A DNA stretch of 64,000 bases, taken from JBCBKP01 sp038521625. Lineage in GTDB: Bacteria; Planctomycetota; Phycisphaerae; Phycisphaerales; UBA1924. Position numbers and translations under genes: made by a program. The stretch lies in the NCBI GenBank assembly GCA_038521625.1, contig JBCBKP010000002.1:199272-263271 (forward strand). The letters are read 5' to 3'. Every line of letters begins with the position of its first letter. The first letter of the stretch is position 1. Below the pieces are notes generated by a model that was not told where the DNA came from, did not search any database, and saw nothing but the letters and a program-made list of their open reading frames with translations. Of the stretch, positions 43,009-51,806 are shown one piece after another.

Positions 43009-45020
43009 CGCAGTTCCTCCGCCCGACCCGCGAGCGCCGCGGAGCCGTACACGCCCGCCCCGATCGCAACCGCCAGGCCGAGCGCCATCGCGTGCTGCAG
43101 CCACACGTCGAACCGCGACGCGTACGCCAGAACCGGGGCGATCGCCGCCGCCATCACCGCCGTCCGCGCGAACGTCCGCCCGACCGAGCGCCGCGACTGC
43201 GCGTCGATGATGCGCACCGTGGCGCCCTCGGAGCGCAGACGCCGCGCCAGCCACCACCACAGCAGCGCCCCCTGCCCGCAGGACGCGATCGCCGTCGACC
43301 ACGCCAGCCCCGCCTCCCCGAGCGGCCAGATCAAGACCAGGTTCAGGGTCAGGTTCGTCGCGACCATCAGCCCCGCCGCCACCACCGGCGCGCGGTCCAG
43401 GCCGTGCGCGTAGCACGCCCGCGTCAGCACGTGCACCGCCCCGAACATCCAGACGGCCGAGCCGTACCCCGCGACCACGCCCGCCGCCGCACGCAGGCCG
43501 TCCTCGCTGAACCCGCCCCCGCCCGAGTACAGCACGCGCACGAGCGGGTCCCGCACCAGCACCAGACCCACCGAGGCCGGGATCCCGATGAACAGGCTCA
43601 GACGAAGCGCACGACGCAGCGTCGCCGCGAAGCGCGACGGATCCCGCGCCGCGCGGCTCAACGCCGGGAACGCCACCGTCGCCACCGCGATCCCGAACAC
43701 GCCCAGCGGGAACTGGTACAGACGCTGCGAATAGAACAGCACCGCGTTCGACGCCCCGTCCAGCGGGTACTCGACGCCGCCAAGACCGCCCGGCAGCCAC
43801 GCCGGCAGCGTCGGCCCGACCAGGTTCGGGTACATCGCGATCAGCGTGTCGATGACCGAGTTCAGCTGCAGCGTGCCCATCCCGAGCAGCACGGGTCCAA
43901 GACGTCGCGCCATCCGCGCCGTCGGCGCGCCCGCCGCCCGAAGATCGAACCGCCACGAGGCCACGCCCCGCAGCGCGGGCAGCGACCACGCCACCTGCAC
44001 CGCCCCCGAAAGCACCACGGCGCCCGAGATCACGTACGCCCACACCACCGGATCGGCGCCCGGGATCGCGAAGAACGGCACCGCCGCCGCGATGACCGTC
44101 AGGTTCAGGAGGATCGGCGCCGCCGCCCACGGCCCGAACCGGTCGTGGCACTGCAGCATCCCGCCGAGCACCGCCGCGATCGAGATCAGCGGCATGAACG
44201 GCAGCATCGCCATCACCAGACGCAGCGAGAGCGACCGCTCCGCGTCCGCCGGCACGCTCGACAGCGTCCACCAGAGCCCAAGCTCGATCCCGATCGTCAG
44301 CAGCCCGGTCACCACCGTCAGCAGCACCAGCGTCAGCGTCGCGAACGCATGCGCCCGCGGCCGGTCGTCGTCCAGCAGCCGCGCGTAGTCCGGCAGGAAC
44401 GCCGCCGAGAGCGCCCCCTCGCCGAACAGCCGCCGGAATAGGTTCGGCACCGCGAACGCCATCGCGAACGCCGAGCCGATCACCGTGTCGCCGAAGATCC
44501 GCACCGTGATCAGGTCACGCGCCAGCCCCGCGACCCGGCTCACCAGCGTCAGCCCGGAGACCGTGCGGACACCCGCCGCCATCCGTCCCTCTTCGTCCGC
44601 CTCAGAACGGTCCGCGCCCGGGTGGCCCGCGCCGTCGCCCGCCATCTCCACGACGCGGTCACGCACCGCCGGCGCGAACTGCAGCAACGCCGTGGCGATC
44701 GCGATCCCGCCCAGATCCGCGAGGTAGTCCAGCCAGCTCGTCGTCCGGCCCAGAACGGGGATCCCCTGCGTGAGCTCGTCCACCGCCGCGTAGACCGCCG
44801 CCGCGAGCGCCGCGAGCAGCGACGCCCGACGCGTGAACGGGCGACCGACCAGCCCGCTCAGCGCGATCAGCACCGTCAGCACGCCGAAGGCCGCGAAGTG
44901 CAGCAGCTTGTCCGTGTTCGGGACCGGCCCCTCGATCACCAGCCGCGGCCAGTGCGTGGCGGTGCTCAACGCGACCGCGTAGACCGCAAGCGCCGCCCGC
45001 GCCAGCGTCGTCGCCCTCAC
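42969..45020 (-). CDS. murJ: VanZ-like domain fused to lipid II flippase MurJ
   Basis: 683 residues. About 1-125 is a VanZ-like membrane domain: DKLLHFAAFGVL (H41), AAVYAAVDELTQGIPVLG (D81, E82, Q85), TTSWLDYLADLGG (S95, D98, D102). About 147-683 is MurJ/MviN, starting MAAGVRTVSGLTLVSRVAGL with AFAVPNLFRRLFGEGALSAA, the family signature; it flips lipid II across the inner membrane for peptidoglycan synthesis. No stop separates the parts, though internal initiation at M126 or M147 cannot be excluded. The start is GTG at 45020, overlapping the ParA stop (GTGA). The linker of about 25 residues is acidic and Gly-rich. Confidence 0.9.
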   Translation of the reverse strand: MRATTLARAALAVYAVALSTATHWPRLVIEGPVPNTDKLLHFAAFGVLTVLIALSGLVGRPFTRRASLLAALAAAVYAAVDELTQGIPVLGRTTSWLDYLADLGGIAIATALLQFAPAVRDRVVEMAGDGAGHPGADRSEADEEGRMAAGVRTVSGLTLVSRVAGLARDLITVRIFGDTVIGSAFAMAFAVPNLFRRLFGEGALSAAFLPDYARLLDDDRPRAHAFATLTLVLLTVVTGLLTIGIELGLWWTLSSVPADAERSLSLRLVMAMLPFMPLISIAAVLGGMLQCHDRFGPWAAAPILLNLTVIAAAVPFFAIPGADPVVWAYVISGAVVLSGAVQVAWSLPALRGVASWRFDLRAAGAPTARMARRLGPVLLGMGTLQLNSVIDTLIAMYPNLVGPTLPAWLPGGLGGVEYPLDGASNAVLFYSQRLYQFPLGVFGIAVATVAFPALSRAARDPSRFAATLRRALRLSLFIGIPASVGLVLVRDPLVRVLYSGGGGFSEDGLRAAAGVVAGYGSAVWMFGAVHVLTRACYAHGLDRAPVVAAGLMVATNLTLNLVLIWPLGEAGLAWSTAIASCGQGALLWWWLARRLRSEGATVRIIDAQSRRSVGRTFARTAVMAAAIAPVLAYASRFDVWLQHAMALGLAVAIGAGVYGSAALAGRAEELRWLIRRKLQGGGG

Positions 45021-46003
45021 GTCGAGCTATGCCCCGTCGACTGGTGCGCCGCCTCCATCGCCGCGCGGGCCGCCGCGAGCGAGACGTGCGCCGCCTCGAT
45101 CGAGGCCCGCGTCGCGTCCGACTTGATGTGGATCTCCGGCGTGATGCCCCGCCGCAGCAGGTCCGCGTCCCACGCGCCGAGCATCGCCCGCGCCAGCGCC
45201 TCGTAGTCCTCGGCGCCCGCCGCCGTCGGCGCGTACTCGAAGATCGTCTGCCCGAAGCTCGGGCACTCCGCCAGCTTGATGTTTCGCCGGATCGCCGGCT
45301 CGAACACCCGCGCCTCGTGCCACGGGCTCTCCGGCTGCTCGGCCGCGCTCTCGAAGAAGTTCCGGATGTCCTCGACCACCTCCTGCGCGTGCGTCGCCTG
45401 CTTGTCGTGCATGCAAAGCACCACGCCGGAGACGGTCAGCCGAGGGTTCAGCCCGCCCCGCACGATCTGGACCGTCTCGAGCAGCTTGCCCACGCCCTGC
45501 AGCGCCAGGAAGTGCGCCTGCATCGGGATGATCACCTCGCCCGCCGCGACCAGACCGTTCAGCGTCAGGTGCCCCAGCGACGGCGGGCAATCGATCAGCA
45601 CGAAGTCGAACCGCCCACGCATCGCGTCCAGCCCGCGACGCAGCCGCGCATGCCGGTCGCTCGCGTCCGCCAGCTCCGACTCGGCGCCCGCGAGGTCGGT
45701 CTCGCCCGGAACCACCCACAGGTTCTCGCGCGCCTCGACCGCGCACCGCGACGCCTCGCCGCCGATGATCAGGTCGTAGATCGAGCCGACGTCCTCGCTC
45801 GGCTCGACGCCGAGGTGCATCGACGCGTGCGCCTGTGGGTCAAGGTCGATCACCAGCGTTCGCCGCCCCGCGCGCGCAAACGCCGCGGCCAGGCTCACCG
45901 TGGTCGTCGTCTTCCCGACCCCGCCCTTCTGGTTCATCATCGCGATGACGCGCGTCGGCTGCTCGCCCGCCGGCCCCGTCCCTGGTGCCATGCCATCATC
46001 CAT
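45017..46003 (-). CDS. ParA/Soj-family partition ATPase
   Basis: 328 residues. Deviant Walker A KGGVGKTTTTVSLAAAF, Walker A' LVIDLDPQAHAS, and Walker B FDFVLIDCPPSLGHL are those of ParA/Soj/MinD-like ATPases that position DNA or protein cargo. The ATG at 46003 (MDDGMAP) has GGAG at the right distance; two other in-frame ATGs (46021, 45991) are possible. A helical tail (TRASIEAAHVSLAAARAAME) extends past the usual end. No ParB is adjacent and no parS-like site was seen. It is cotranscribed with the VanZ-MurJ gene (four-base overlap), so a role in envelope growth or chromosome segregation cannot be decided. Confidence 0.9.
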   Translation of the reverse strand: MDDGMAPGTGPAGEQPTRVIAMMNQKGGVGKTTTTVSLAAAFARAGRRTLVIDLDPQAHASMHLGVEPSEDVGSIYDLIIGGEASRCAVEARENLWVVPGETDLAGAESELADASDRHARLRRGLDAMRGRFDFVLIDCPPSLGHLTLNGLVAAGEVIIPMQAHFLALQGVGKLLETVQIVRGGLNPRLTVSGVVLCMHDKQATHAQEVVEDIRNFFESAAEQPESPWHEARVFEPAIRRNIKLAECPSFGQTIFEYAPTAAGAEDYEALARAMLGAWDADLLRRGITPEIHIKSDATRASIEAAHVSLAAARAAMEAAHQSTGHSST

Positions 46004-46167
46004 ACCCGGCTCCGTGCCCATGGCCGCGACGAGCCCCGCGAAGAGCCCGATTCCCAGCTCTCCGGCCTGGGTGCATCGGGCGAGTCTAACGCCCCCCGCG
46101 TTCCGGCGTCCCCCTCCCCACCCGGCCCCCAACCGCACCCCGCCCGGGCGCCCCGTACCATCCCCCC

Positions 46168-47208
46168 GTGGCCGCCTGGGCAAAGAACTCCGTCGCCCTC
46201 ATGCGCCTCACGCGGTTCTCCACCGCCTTCGCCGCCGTCTCCAACGTCTGGTTCGTCATCCTCTGGTCCAGGGCCGCCGCCGAACTCCCCGGCCGGCACG
46301 AGTGGCCCCCGCCCAGCATCCTCGAGCTCCCCCTCTGGACCCTCCTCGCTGGCGGCGCCGTCTCCGCCGCATGCCTCTACGCCTTCGGCGCCGCCCTCAA
46401 CGATGTCCTCGACGCCGACCGCGACCGCGCCATGCGACGCCAGCGGCCCGTCGCCCAGGGCGAGGTCGGCTCCTCCGCCGCCGTCCTCACCGTCGCCGGC
46501 ACACTCATCGGATCCGGCCTCGGCGCCACCGTCTTCGGAATCGGCGGCGTCATCGTCACCCTCCTCGTCTCCGCCGCCATCCTCGGCTTCAACGCCGCCG
46601 CGCGCTTCTTCCCCGGCTTCGGCCTCGTGCTCGTCGCCGCGATCTACGGCGCCCACGCCATGGCCCCCAACCCGCACCTCGCCTTCGTCTGGCCGATCTG
46701 GTTCCTGATGACCCACGCGCTGGTCGTCAGCGGCGCCGCCCAGGTCCTCGGCCGACGCCTGCCGCCGCTCACCAGGCCCGCGATGTGGACCGCGGGCGCC
46801 GGCTGGCTCGCCACAAGCGCCGTCCTCATCGCTGTCGGCTACCTCCGAAGCACCGGACCGATCTCGCTCGACCCGCAGCCCGGCGTCGAGCGCGTCCTCT
46901 GGCCCGAGTGGGTCCCCTGGTGGGCCGCCATCGCCCCGCTCGCGCTCGCCGTCGCCTTCGGGCTCTTCGTCCGGAGACGCCTCGCCGGCACCGACCCCGG
47001 ACCGCGCGCCGCCGAGAAGATCACCCGCTACGGCGCCCTCTGGCTCCCGCTCTACGGCGTCGCGTGGCTCGCCGCCATCGGCGCCTGGCTCGAGGCCGCC
47101 GTCCTCGCCGGCCTCGCCCTCGGCGGCACCATCGGTCTCACCACCGTCCGCGAGGTCCGCACGCTCATCGAGCGCCCCGTCGAGTTCCGACGCACCACCG
47201 GCGGCTGA
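46168..47208 (+). CDS. UbiA-family prenyltransferase-like membrane protein
   Basis: 346 residues with about nine membrane segments. The first Asp-rich motif NDVLDADRDRAMRRQRPVAQGEV is that of UbiA prenyltransferases, which join a prenyl diphosphate to an aromatic or other acceptor. The second DxxxD motif, expected about 110-120 residues later, cannot be found: the region reads FLMTHALVVSGAAQVLGRRL. The enzyme may therefore be altered or inactive, or have another substrate. The start is GTG at 46168, divergent from the ParA gene. No quinone, heme or carotenoid gene adjoins it. Confidence 0.8.
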   Translation: MAAWAKNSVALMRLTRFSTAFAAVSNVWFVILWSRAAAELPGRHEWPPPSILELPLWTLLAGGAVSAACLYAFGAALNDVLDADRDRAMRRQRPVAQGEVGSSAAVLTVAGTLIGSGLGATVFGIGGVIVTLLVSAAILGFNAAARFFPGFGLVLVAAIYGAHAMAPNPHLAFVWPIWFLMTHALVVSGAAQVLGRRLPPLTRPAMWTAGAGWLATSAVLIAVGYLRSTGPISLDPQPGVERVLWPEWVPWWAAIAPLALAVAFGLFVRRRLAGTDPGPRAAEKITRYGALWLPLYGVAWLAAIGAWLEAAVLAGLALGGTIGLTTVREVRTLIERPVEFRRTTGG

Positions 47209-47272
47209 TCGCACGCCCGCGCCCGCAGGTACGCTCGACGGCTCCACCCCAGCGCCCGAATGAGGAGCCCCC

Positions 47273-47785
47273 ATGCGTCACGCCGGTCCCGCACTCGCAC
47301 TCGCCGCCGCCGTCCTCGGCGCCTGCGCCTCCACCCAGCAGACCGCCTCGGACCCCGCGCCGGCCGACGCGCGCGAACCGGGCGACATGGTCGGCATCGG
47401 CGGCGTCTTCTTCCGCTCGTCCGACACCGCGGCGACGCAGCGCTGGTACACCGAGCACCTCGGCATGCCGCCCGGCGGCCCCGGCTTCGCCCTGATCTTC
47501 TGGACCGACCCCGAGACCGACGAGTACTACTCCACGACCTGGAGCCCGTTCCCGCGCGACAGCGACTACTTCGGCCTCGATCAGCAGTACATGCTCAACT
47601 ACATCGTGAACGACCTCGACGCCGCGCTCGCGCGCCTCCGCGCCGCGGGCGCCCGGATCGACGACGACAAGGGCATCGAGACCTACCCCAACGGACGCTT
47701 CGCCTGGTTCTGGGATCCAGAGGGCAACAAGGCCGAACTCTGGGAGCCCGACCGCGCGTTCTTCCGCGAGAACCTCGGCCGCTGA
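47273..47785 (+). CDS. VOC (glyoxalase-like) lipoprotein
   Basis: 170 residues. The signal sequence ends in the lipobox VLGAC (about 14-18), then a short Ala/Pro/Asp-rich linker. The rest is one VOC fold: GIGGVFFRSSDTAATQRWYTE at the start, IVNDLDAALARLRAAGARI in the second half, and WFWDPEGNKAELWEPD at the end, where the last Glu is often a metal ligand. VOC proteins are lyases, dioxygenases or binding proteins; they are normally cytoplasmic, so the lipoprotein form is odd. It is convergent with the MlaE gene (19-base gap). Confidence 0.85.
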   Translation: MRHAGPALALAAAVLGACASTQQTASDPAPADAREPGDMVGIGGVFFRSSDTAATQRWYTEHLGMPPGGPGFALIFWTDPETDEYYSTTWSPFPRDSDYFGLDQQYMLNYIVNDLDAALARLRAAGARIDDDKGIETYPNGRFAWFWDPEGNKAELWEPDRAFFRENLGR

Positions 47786-47804
47786 TCCAACGGCGGCGAC
47801 CGCC

Positions 47805-48647
47805 TCAGAACAGCCCGACCGCGAAGAAGATCGCCGTGAAGATCAGGTCGGCGAAGATGATCGCCACGATGCACTCGACCACGGTGTTCGTCGTCGCGTT
47901 GCCCACGCCGGCCGCGCCGCCCGTGACCGTCAGCCCGTTGTAGCACGCGATCACGCCGATCAGCAGGCCGAAGATCCCGCCCTTGATGAACCCCGTGATG
48001 AAGTCCCACAGCACCACCTGGTCGAGCAGGTTGTCCATGAACTGCTCGTAGGGGATCTCCAGCAGCGTCACCGAGATCCCGATCGCCGCCAGGATCGACA
48101 CCACGCTGGCGATCACCCCCAGCGTCGTCATCGAGATCAGCGACGCGATCACACGGGGCACCACCAGGAACCGGATCGGGTTCAGCGCGTGCGCCTCGAG
48201 CGCCTCGATCTCCTCGCCGACCACCATCGTCCCGATCTCCGCCGCGATCGCGGCACCGGCGAAGCCGGTCAGCACGATCGCCCCGATCAGCGGGCCCAGC
48301 TCGCGCAGCACCGCGACGCCGATGATGTTCGCCACCAGGTCGCGCGACCCGAAGTCGTCCAGCGGCGGCGCCAGCTGCAGCGCAAGGATCAGGCCCACCA
48401 CGCCCGAGACCAGCGACACGATGAAGCACGACCGCACGCCGACCCGGACGATCTGCGCGACGATCGCCGTCTTGCCGATCCGCACCTTGCGCTCCGTCAG
48501 CGAGCGCAGCACCCAGTGCAGCGCCGCCGTCAGCAGCAGCACGCCCGCGCCCACGCCCGCCAGCAGGTCGAACGCCTTGCGCCCGACCAACTCGGGGAAC
48601 GCGAGCGGGTCGAAGCCCTTCTTGGATTTCTCGGCGCCCGCGGGCAT
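47805..48647 (-). CDS. mlaE: MlaE-family ABC transporter permease
   Basis: 280 residues with five to six membrane segments. Typical MlaE blocks are SLVSGVVGLILALQLAPPL, VLRELGPLIGAIVLTGFAGAA and AAEIGTMVVGEEIEALEAH, with DFITGFIKGGIFGLLIGVIA near the end. MlaE forms the membrane core of the MlaFEDB phospholipid transporter, which keeps the outer membrane lipid asymmetric. No MlaF ATPase or MlaD is in the window. The STAS gene 65 bases upstream on the same strand could be an MlaB, but its sequence looks more like an anti-anti-sigma factor. Confidence 0.92.
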   Translation of the reverse strand: MPAGAEKSKKGFDPLAFPELVGRKAFDLLAGVGAGVLLLTAALHWVLRSLTERKVRIGKTAIVAQIVRVGVRSCFIVSLVSGVVGLILALQLAPPLDDFGSRDLVANIIGVAVLRELGPLIGAIVLTGFAGAAIAAEIGTMVVGEEIEALEAHALNPIRFLVVPRVIASLISMTTLGVIASVVSILAAIGISVTLLEIPYEQFMDNLLDQVVLWDFITGFIKGGIFGLLIGVIACYNGLTVTGGAAGVGNATTNTVVECIVAIIFADLIFTAIFFAVGLF

Positions 48648-48712
48648 GCGGCAAGCCTATCGACGATCCGGCTCTTGCGGGTCCAGGGTTCGCGCGCGCG
48701 GACTGCCCGGGC

Positions 48713-49057
48713 TCAGGCGGTCGCCACGGCCTCGTCGAGCGTGCCCGCGATCGTGAAGAACTGGTGCAGGCGGGCGATCTCGAAAATCGCGCGCACCTTG
48801 TCGTTCAGCCCGTAGAGCACCAGCGCCTTGTTGGCCGACTTGGCCCCGCGCATCGCCTCGACCAGCGTCGCGAGCCCCGAGCTGTCCATATAGGTCACAT
48901 CCTCGAAGCTCACAACCACCCGCGGAACCGGCTTGTCCAGCGCCGAGCGGAGTGCCACGCGGAGCTCGGGAGAGCACGCCATGTCAACGTCGCCCCGCGG
49001 CGCCACGACCATCGCGTCGCGGTCGTCGAGCCTGTTGACGCTCACTAGCTCGCTCAT
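48713..49057 (-). CDS. STAS-domain anti-sigma factor antagonist (RsbV/SpoIIAA-like)
   Basis: 114 residues, one STAS domain. VVVSFEDVTYMDSSGLATLV carries the DSSG motif with the serine phosphorylated by the partner kinase. Phosphorylation by an RsbW-like kinase blocks binding; the unphosphorylated form sequesters the kinase and frees a target. The ATG at 49057 is chosen because the 18-codon extension is basic and lacks a ribosome site. The kinase-like gene lies 99 bases upstream on the same strand. MlaB, also a STAS protein, is an alternative given the downstream mlaE. Confidence 0.9.
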   Translation of the reverse strand: MSELVSVNRLDDRDAMVVAPRGDVDMACSPELRVALRSALDKPVPRVVVSFEDVTYMDSSGLATLVEAMRGAKSANKALVLYGLNDKVRAIFEIARLHQFFTIAGTLDEAVATA

Positions 49058-49156
49058 CCGTGTGCCCCCGCGGCTCCCGCCGTCCCGTCTTCGGATCCGC
49101 TCCCCCGGCAAAGCCAGCCGGCACCACCCGCCGGCGGAGAGCGCTCTAAATAGAGC

Positions 49157-49618
49157 CTATGCGCTGTCAGCGGTCACCGCCGCCGGCAAAGTCTTGGTCA
49201 TCTCGACCCGCATGCCGGCGCCGTCCCGCTTGGCGAACTCCACCGAGTTCATCACCTCGCGCATGATGTGGACGCCCAGCCCGCCCGGGCGGATGTCGTC
49301 GAGCTCACGCCCGACCATGTCGTCCGGGTTCACCTGCTTGGCCTCGTCCTCGATCACGATCCGGATGCCCTCGGCGCTGCCAACGCTCGGCTCGCCCAGC
49401 GGCCACAGGCTCAGCCAGATCGGACGGTCCTCCGCCCGCTCGTAGCCGTGGCGCACCACGTTGCACAGCGCCTCGTCGACCGCCAGAGCGATCTTGTGGC
49501 ACTCGAGGTCGTCGAAGCCCAGACGACGCGCGACCGACTGCACGAGCCCGCGAGCCCCGCTCAGATAGATCGGGTTGCTGCGAAGCTCCAGACGGATGTG
49601 GGGATCGGTGTTGCTCAT
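49157..49618 (-). CDS. RsbW-like serine kinase (HATPase_c_2)
   Basis: 153 residues of the GHKL fold as in RsbW/SpoIIAB. KIALAVDEALCNVVRHGYE is the N box with Glu and Asn, IRIVIEDEAKQVNPDDM the G1 region, and IRPGGLGVHIMREVMNSVE the ATP lid and G2. Such kinases phosphorylate a STAS partner and often hold an anti-sigma role. The ATG at 49618 fits the MSNTDPHIRL start; thirteen codons upstream of it are not conserved-looking. No sigma factor or PP2C phosphatase gene is nearby, so the rest of the switch is elsewhere. Confidence 0.9.
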   Translation of the reverse strand: MSNTDPHIRLELRSNPIYLSGARGLVQSVARRLGFDDLECHKIALAVDEALCNVVRHGYERAEDRPIWLSLWPLGEPSVGSAEGIRIVIEDEAKQVNPDDMVGRELDDIRPGGLGVHIMREVMNSVEFAKRDGAGMRVEMTKTLPAAVTADSA

Positions 49619-49660
49619 GGCTGAGTCGCACCCCCGACCGGGGTGCCGTCGCTCCATCCC

Positions 49661-50047
49661 TTATAGATCGGAATCCGGAGGCCGCGAATCCACTCCGGGC
49701 GCGTGGACCTCCGCCCACGACACCCATTCCCGGACCGCCTCCCGGCGTTCCCACTCCGGCGCTGCGTGATCGTATCCCAGGGTTTGCCCCGTTCGCCGTT
49801 CCAACGAACGGATGGCGAACATCCGCGCTGCCGGGTCGGCGCTCTCCAACTGCACGATCAGCTCTCGGATCTCGGACCCGCCGGTTTCCGGCGACGCGGG
49901 CGAGGCCTGCGCGGTCTCCACGATCGCGTCCAGACGCAGATTCGGGTCGGGCGAGCCGAACCCCTCCCGCGTCTGCGGCAGGCAGCCCGCGGTCAGACCC
50001 GCGAATCCCACCGCGGCGGTCGCCCTCAGAAGCAATGCCCCGTACAT
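49661..50047 (-). CDS. Small lipoprotein with HEAT-like helical segment
   Basis: 128 residues. Start MYGALLLRATAAVGF with a good ribosome site (AAGGAGCAA) and lipobox LTAGC at about 19-23. The mature part has a single HEAT-like pair (LIVQLESADPAARMFAIRSL) and an acidic, Trp-containing C-terminus (AVREWVSWAEVHAPG). It has no family I can name. It lies 42 bases upstream of the kinase gene and is divergent from guaA (115 bases). Confidence 0.75.
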   Translation of the reverse strand: MYGALLLRATAAVGFAGLTAGCLPQTREGFGSPDPNLRLDAIVETAQASPASPETGGSEIRELIVQLESADPAARMFAIRSLERRTGQTLGYDHAAPEWERREAVREWVSWAEVHAPGVDSRPPDSDL

Positions 50048-50162
50048 TTGCTCCTTCCGGGTCGTCCGGACCCGCCCGGCCGCCAAGCCGCTGCGCCGGT
50101 GAAGCGACGGTTCGGGCGCCGGCTCACGGACGGGCTGAGGATTGGGCTCACGGAATTCTGGC

Positions 50163-51725
50163 ATGGATCACCCGCACGAAGACATCGTCCCGATCCTCGA
50201 CTTCGGATCGCAAACCGCGCAGCTTATCGCCCGTCGCGTGCGGGAGGCCGGCGCATTCGCGGTGCTGATCAGCCCGGAGACACCGGCCAGCGAGATCGCC
50301 GCCATGAAGCCCAAGGGCCTGATCCTGTCGGGCGGCCCCGCCAGCGTCTACGCCGACGGGGCGCCCGTCTGCGATCCGAAGATCCTCGAGCTCGGGATCC
50401 CGGTTCTGGGGATTTGCTACGGGATGCAGCTCGCCACCCGCCATCTCGGCGCCACCATCGACCCCAGCGACCGGCGAGAGTTCGGCCGCGCCAGCCTCGA
50501 AATCAAGCAGCCCGGCGGCCTCCTACACGCCATCCCCCAGCAGACCGCCGTCTGGATGAGCCACGGCGACGAGGTCCGCGACCTCGACCCCGCACGCTTC
50601 GAGGTCCTCGCCAGCACGCCGACATGCCTCAACGCCGCCGTCCGCACCAGCCCCGAGACCGGCGTCCGCTTCTACGGCGTCCAGTTCCACCCCGAGGTCA
50701 CCCACACGCCCCACGGCGTCGACATGCTCCGCAACTTCGTCCACGAGATCTGCGGCTGCGCCGGCACCTGGAAGATGTCCGCGTTCGCCGAGAGCGAGCG
50801 CGAGCGAATCCGCGAGACCGTGGGGGAGGACCGCGTCATCTGCGGGCTCTCCGGCGGCGTCGACAGCGCGGTCGCGGCGGCGCTCATCCAGACCGCCATC
50901 GGAGACCGGCTCACCTGCATCTTCGTCGACAACGGCCTGCTGCGCAAGAACGAGCGCGAGCTCGTCGAGTCCACCTTCCGCGACCACTTCTCGATCGACC
51001 TCCGCGTCGTCGACGCGGGCCGCGAGTTCCTCTCCGACCTCGACGCCGTAACCGACCCGCAGCTCAAGCGCACCCGCATCGGGCACCGGTTCATCGAGGT
51101 CTTCAAGCAGGCCTCGGACGACATCGACGGCGTGCGGTTCCTCGCCCAGGGCACGCTCTACCCCGACGTGATCGAGTCCGGCCACGGCCACGCCGGCCAC
51201 TCGGCCAACATCAAGCTGCACCACAACGTCGGCGGCCTGCCCGAGGAGCTCGGCTTCGAGCTCGTCGAACCGCTGCGCGACCTGTTCAAGGACGAGGTCC
51301 GCAAGCTCGGCGAGGTCCTCGGCCTGCCCGACTCGATCGTCTGGCGCCACCCGTTCCCCGGGCCCGGCCTCGCGGTCCGCGTGCTCGGCGAGATCACCGA
51401 CGAGCGACTCCGCGTGCTCCGCGACTGCGACGAGATCCTGCTGGAGGAGATCATCTCCGCCGAGCTCTACCGGCGCACCAGCCAGGTCTTCGCCGTGCTG
51501 CTCCCGGTCCAGTCCGTCGGCGTGATGGGCGACGGGCGGACCTACGAGAACGTCGTCGCCATCCGCGCCGTCGAGACGCAGGACTTCATGACCGCCGACT
51601 GGGCCAGGATCCCCTTCGACGTGCTGAGCACCATCAGCAGCCGGATCATCAACGAGGTCCGCGGCGTCAACCGCGTCGTCTACGACATCTCCAGCAAGCC
51701 GCCCGCGACCATCGAGTGGGAGTGA
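50163..51725 (+). CDS. guaA: GMP synthase (glutamine-hydrolysing) GuaA
   Basis: 520 residues. It converts XMP to GMP using glutamine and ATP. The class I amidotransferase domain (about 8-195) has the nucleophile in GICYGMQL and the His-Glu pair in QFHPEVTHTPHG. The ATP-pyrophosphatase domain has the PP-loop GLSGGVDSAVAAAL near 232. The C-terminal dimerisation domain ends SSKPPATIEWE, the family end. Length is normal. The ATG at 50163 is preferred to a TTG seven codons upstream. Confidence 0.97.
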   Translation: MDHPHEDIVPILDFGSQTAQLIARRVREAGAFAVLISPETPASEIAAMKPKGLILSGGPASVYADGAPVCDPKILELGIPVLGICYGMQLATRHLGATIDPSDRREFGRASLEIKQPGGLLHAIPQQTAVWMSHGDEVRDLDPARFEVLASTPTCLNAAVRTSPETGVRFYGVQFHPEVTHTPHGVDMLRNFVHEICGCAGTWKMSAFAESERERIRETVGEDRVICGLSGGVDSAVAAALIQTAIGDRLTCIFVDNGLLRKNERELVESTFRDHFSIDLRVVDAGREFLSDLDAVTDPQLKRTRIGHRFIEVFKQASDDIDGVRFLAQGTLYPDVIESGHGHAGHSANIKLHHNVGGLPEELGFELVEPLRDLFKDEVRKLGEVLGLPDSIVWRHPFPGPGLAVRVLGEITDERLRVLRDCDEILLEEIISAELYRRTSQVFAVLLPVQSVGVMGDGRTYENVVAIRAVETQDFMTADWARIPFDVLSTISSRIINEVRGVNRVVYDISSKPPATIEWE

Positions 51726-51806
51726 GTCGGTAGAGGCAGCAGGCAGCAGGGGTCGATCCGAGCTCCGGATGCATCCGAGTTGCTGCGCGTGCGTATCGTC
51801 TGCCGG

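Noticed and set aside
45017..46003. A chromosome partition locus (parAB-parS)
   Set aside because: No ParB gene adjoins the ParA gene and no parS-like TGTTNCACGTGAAACA site was seen; ParA-like ATPases have many other roles.
46377..47300. Antisense open frames across the UbiA-like and VOC genes
   Set aside because: They lack ribosome sites and domains and follow the codon shadow of the real plus-strand genes.
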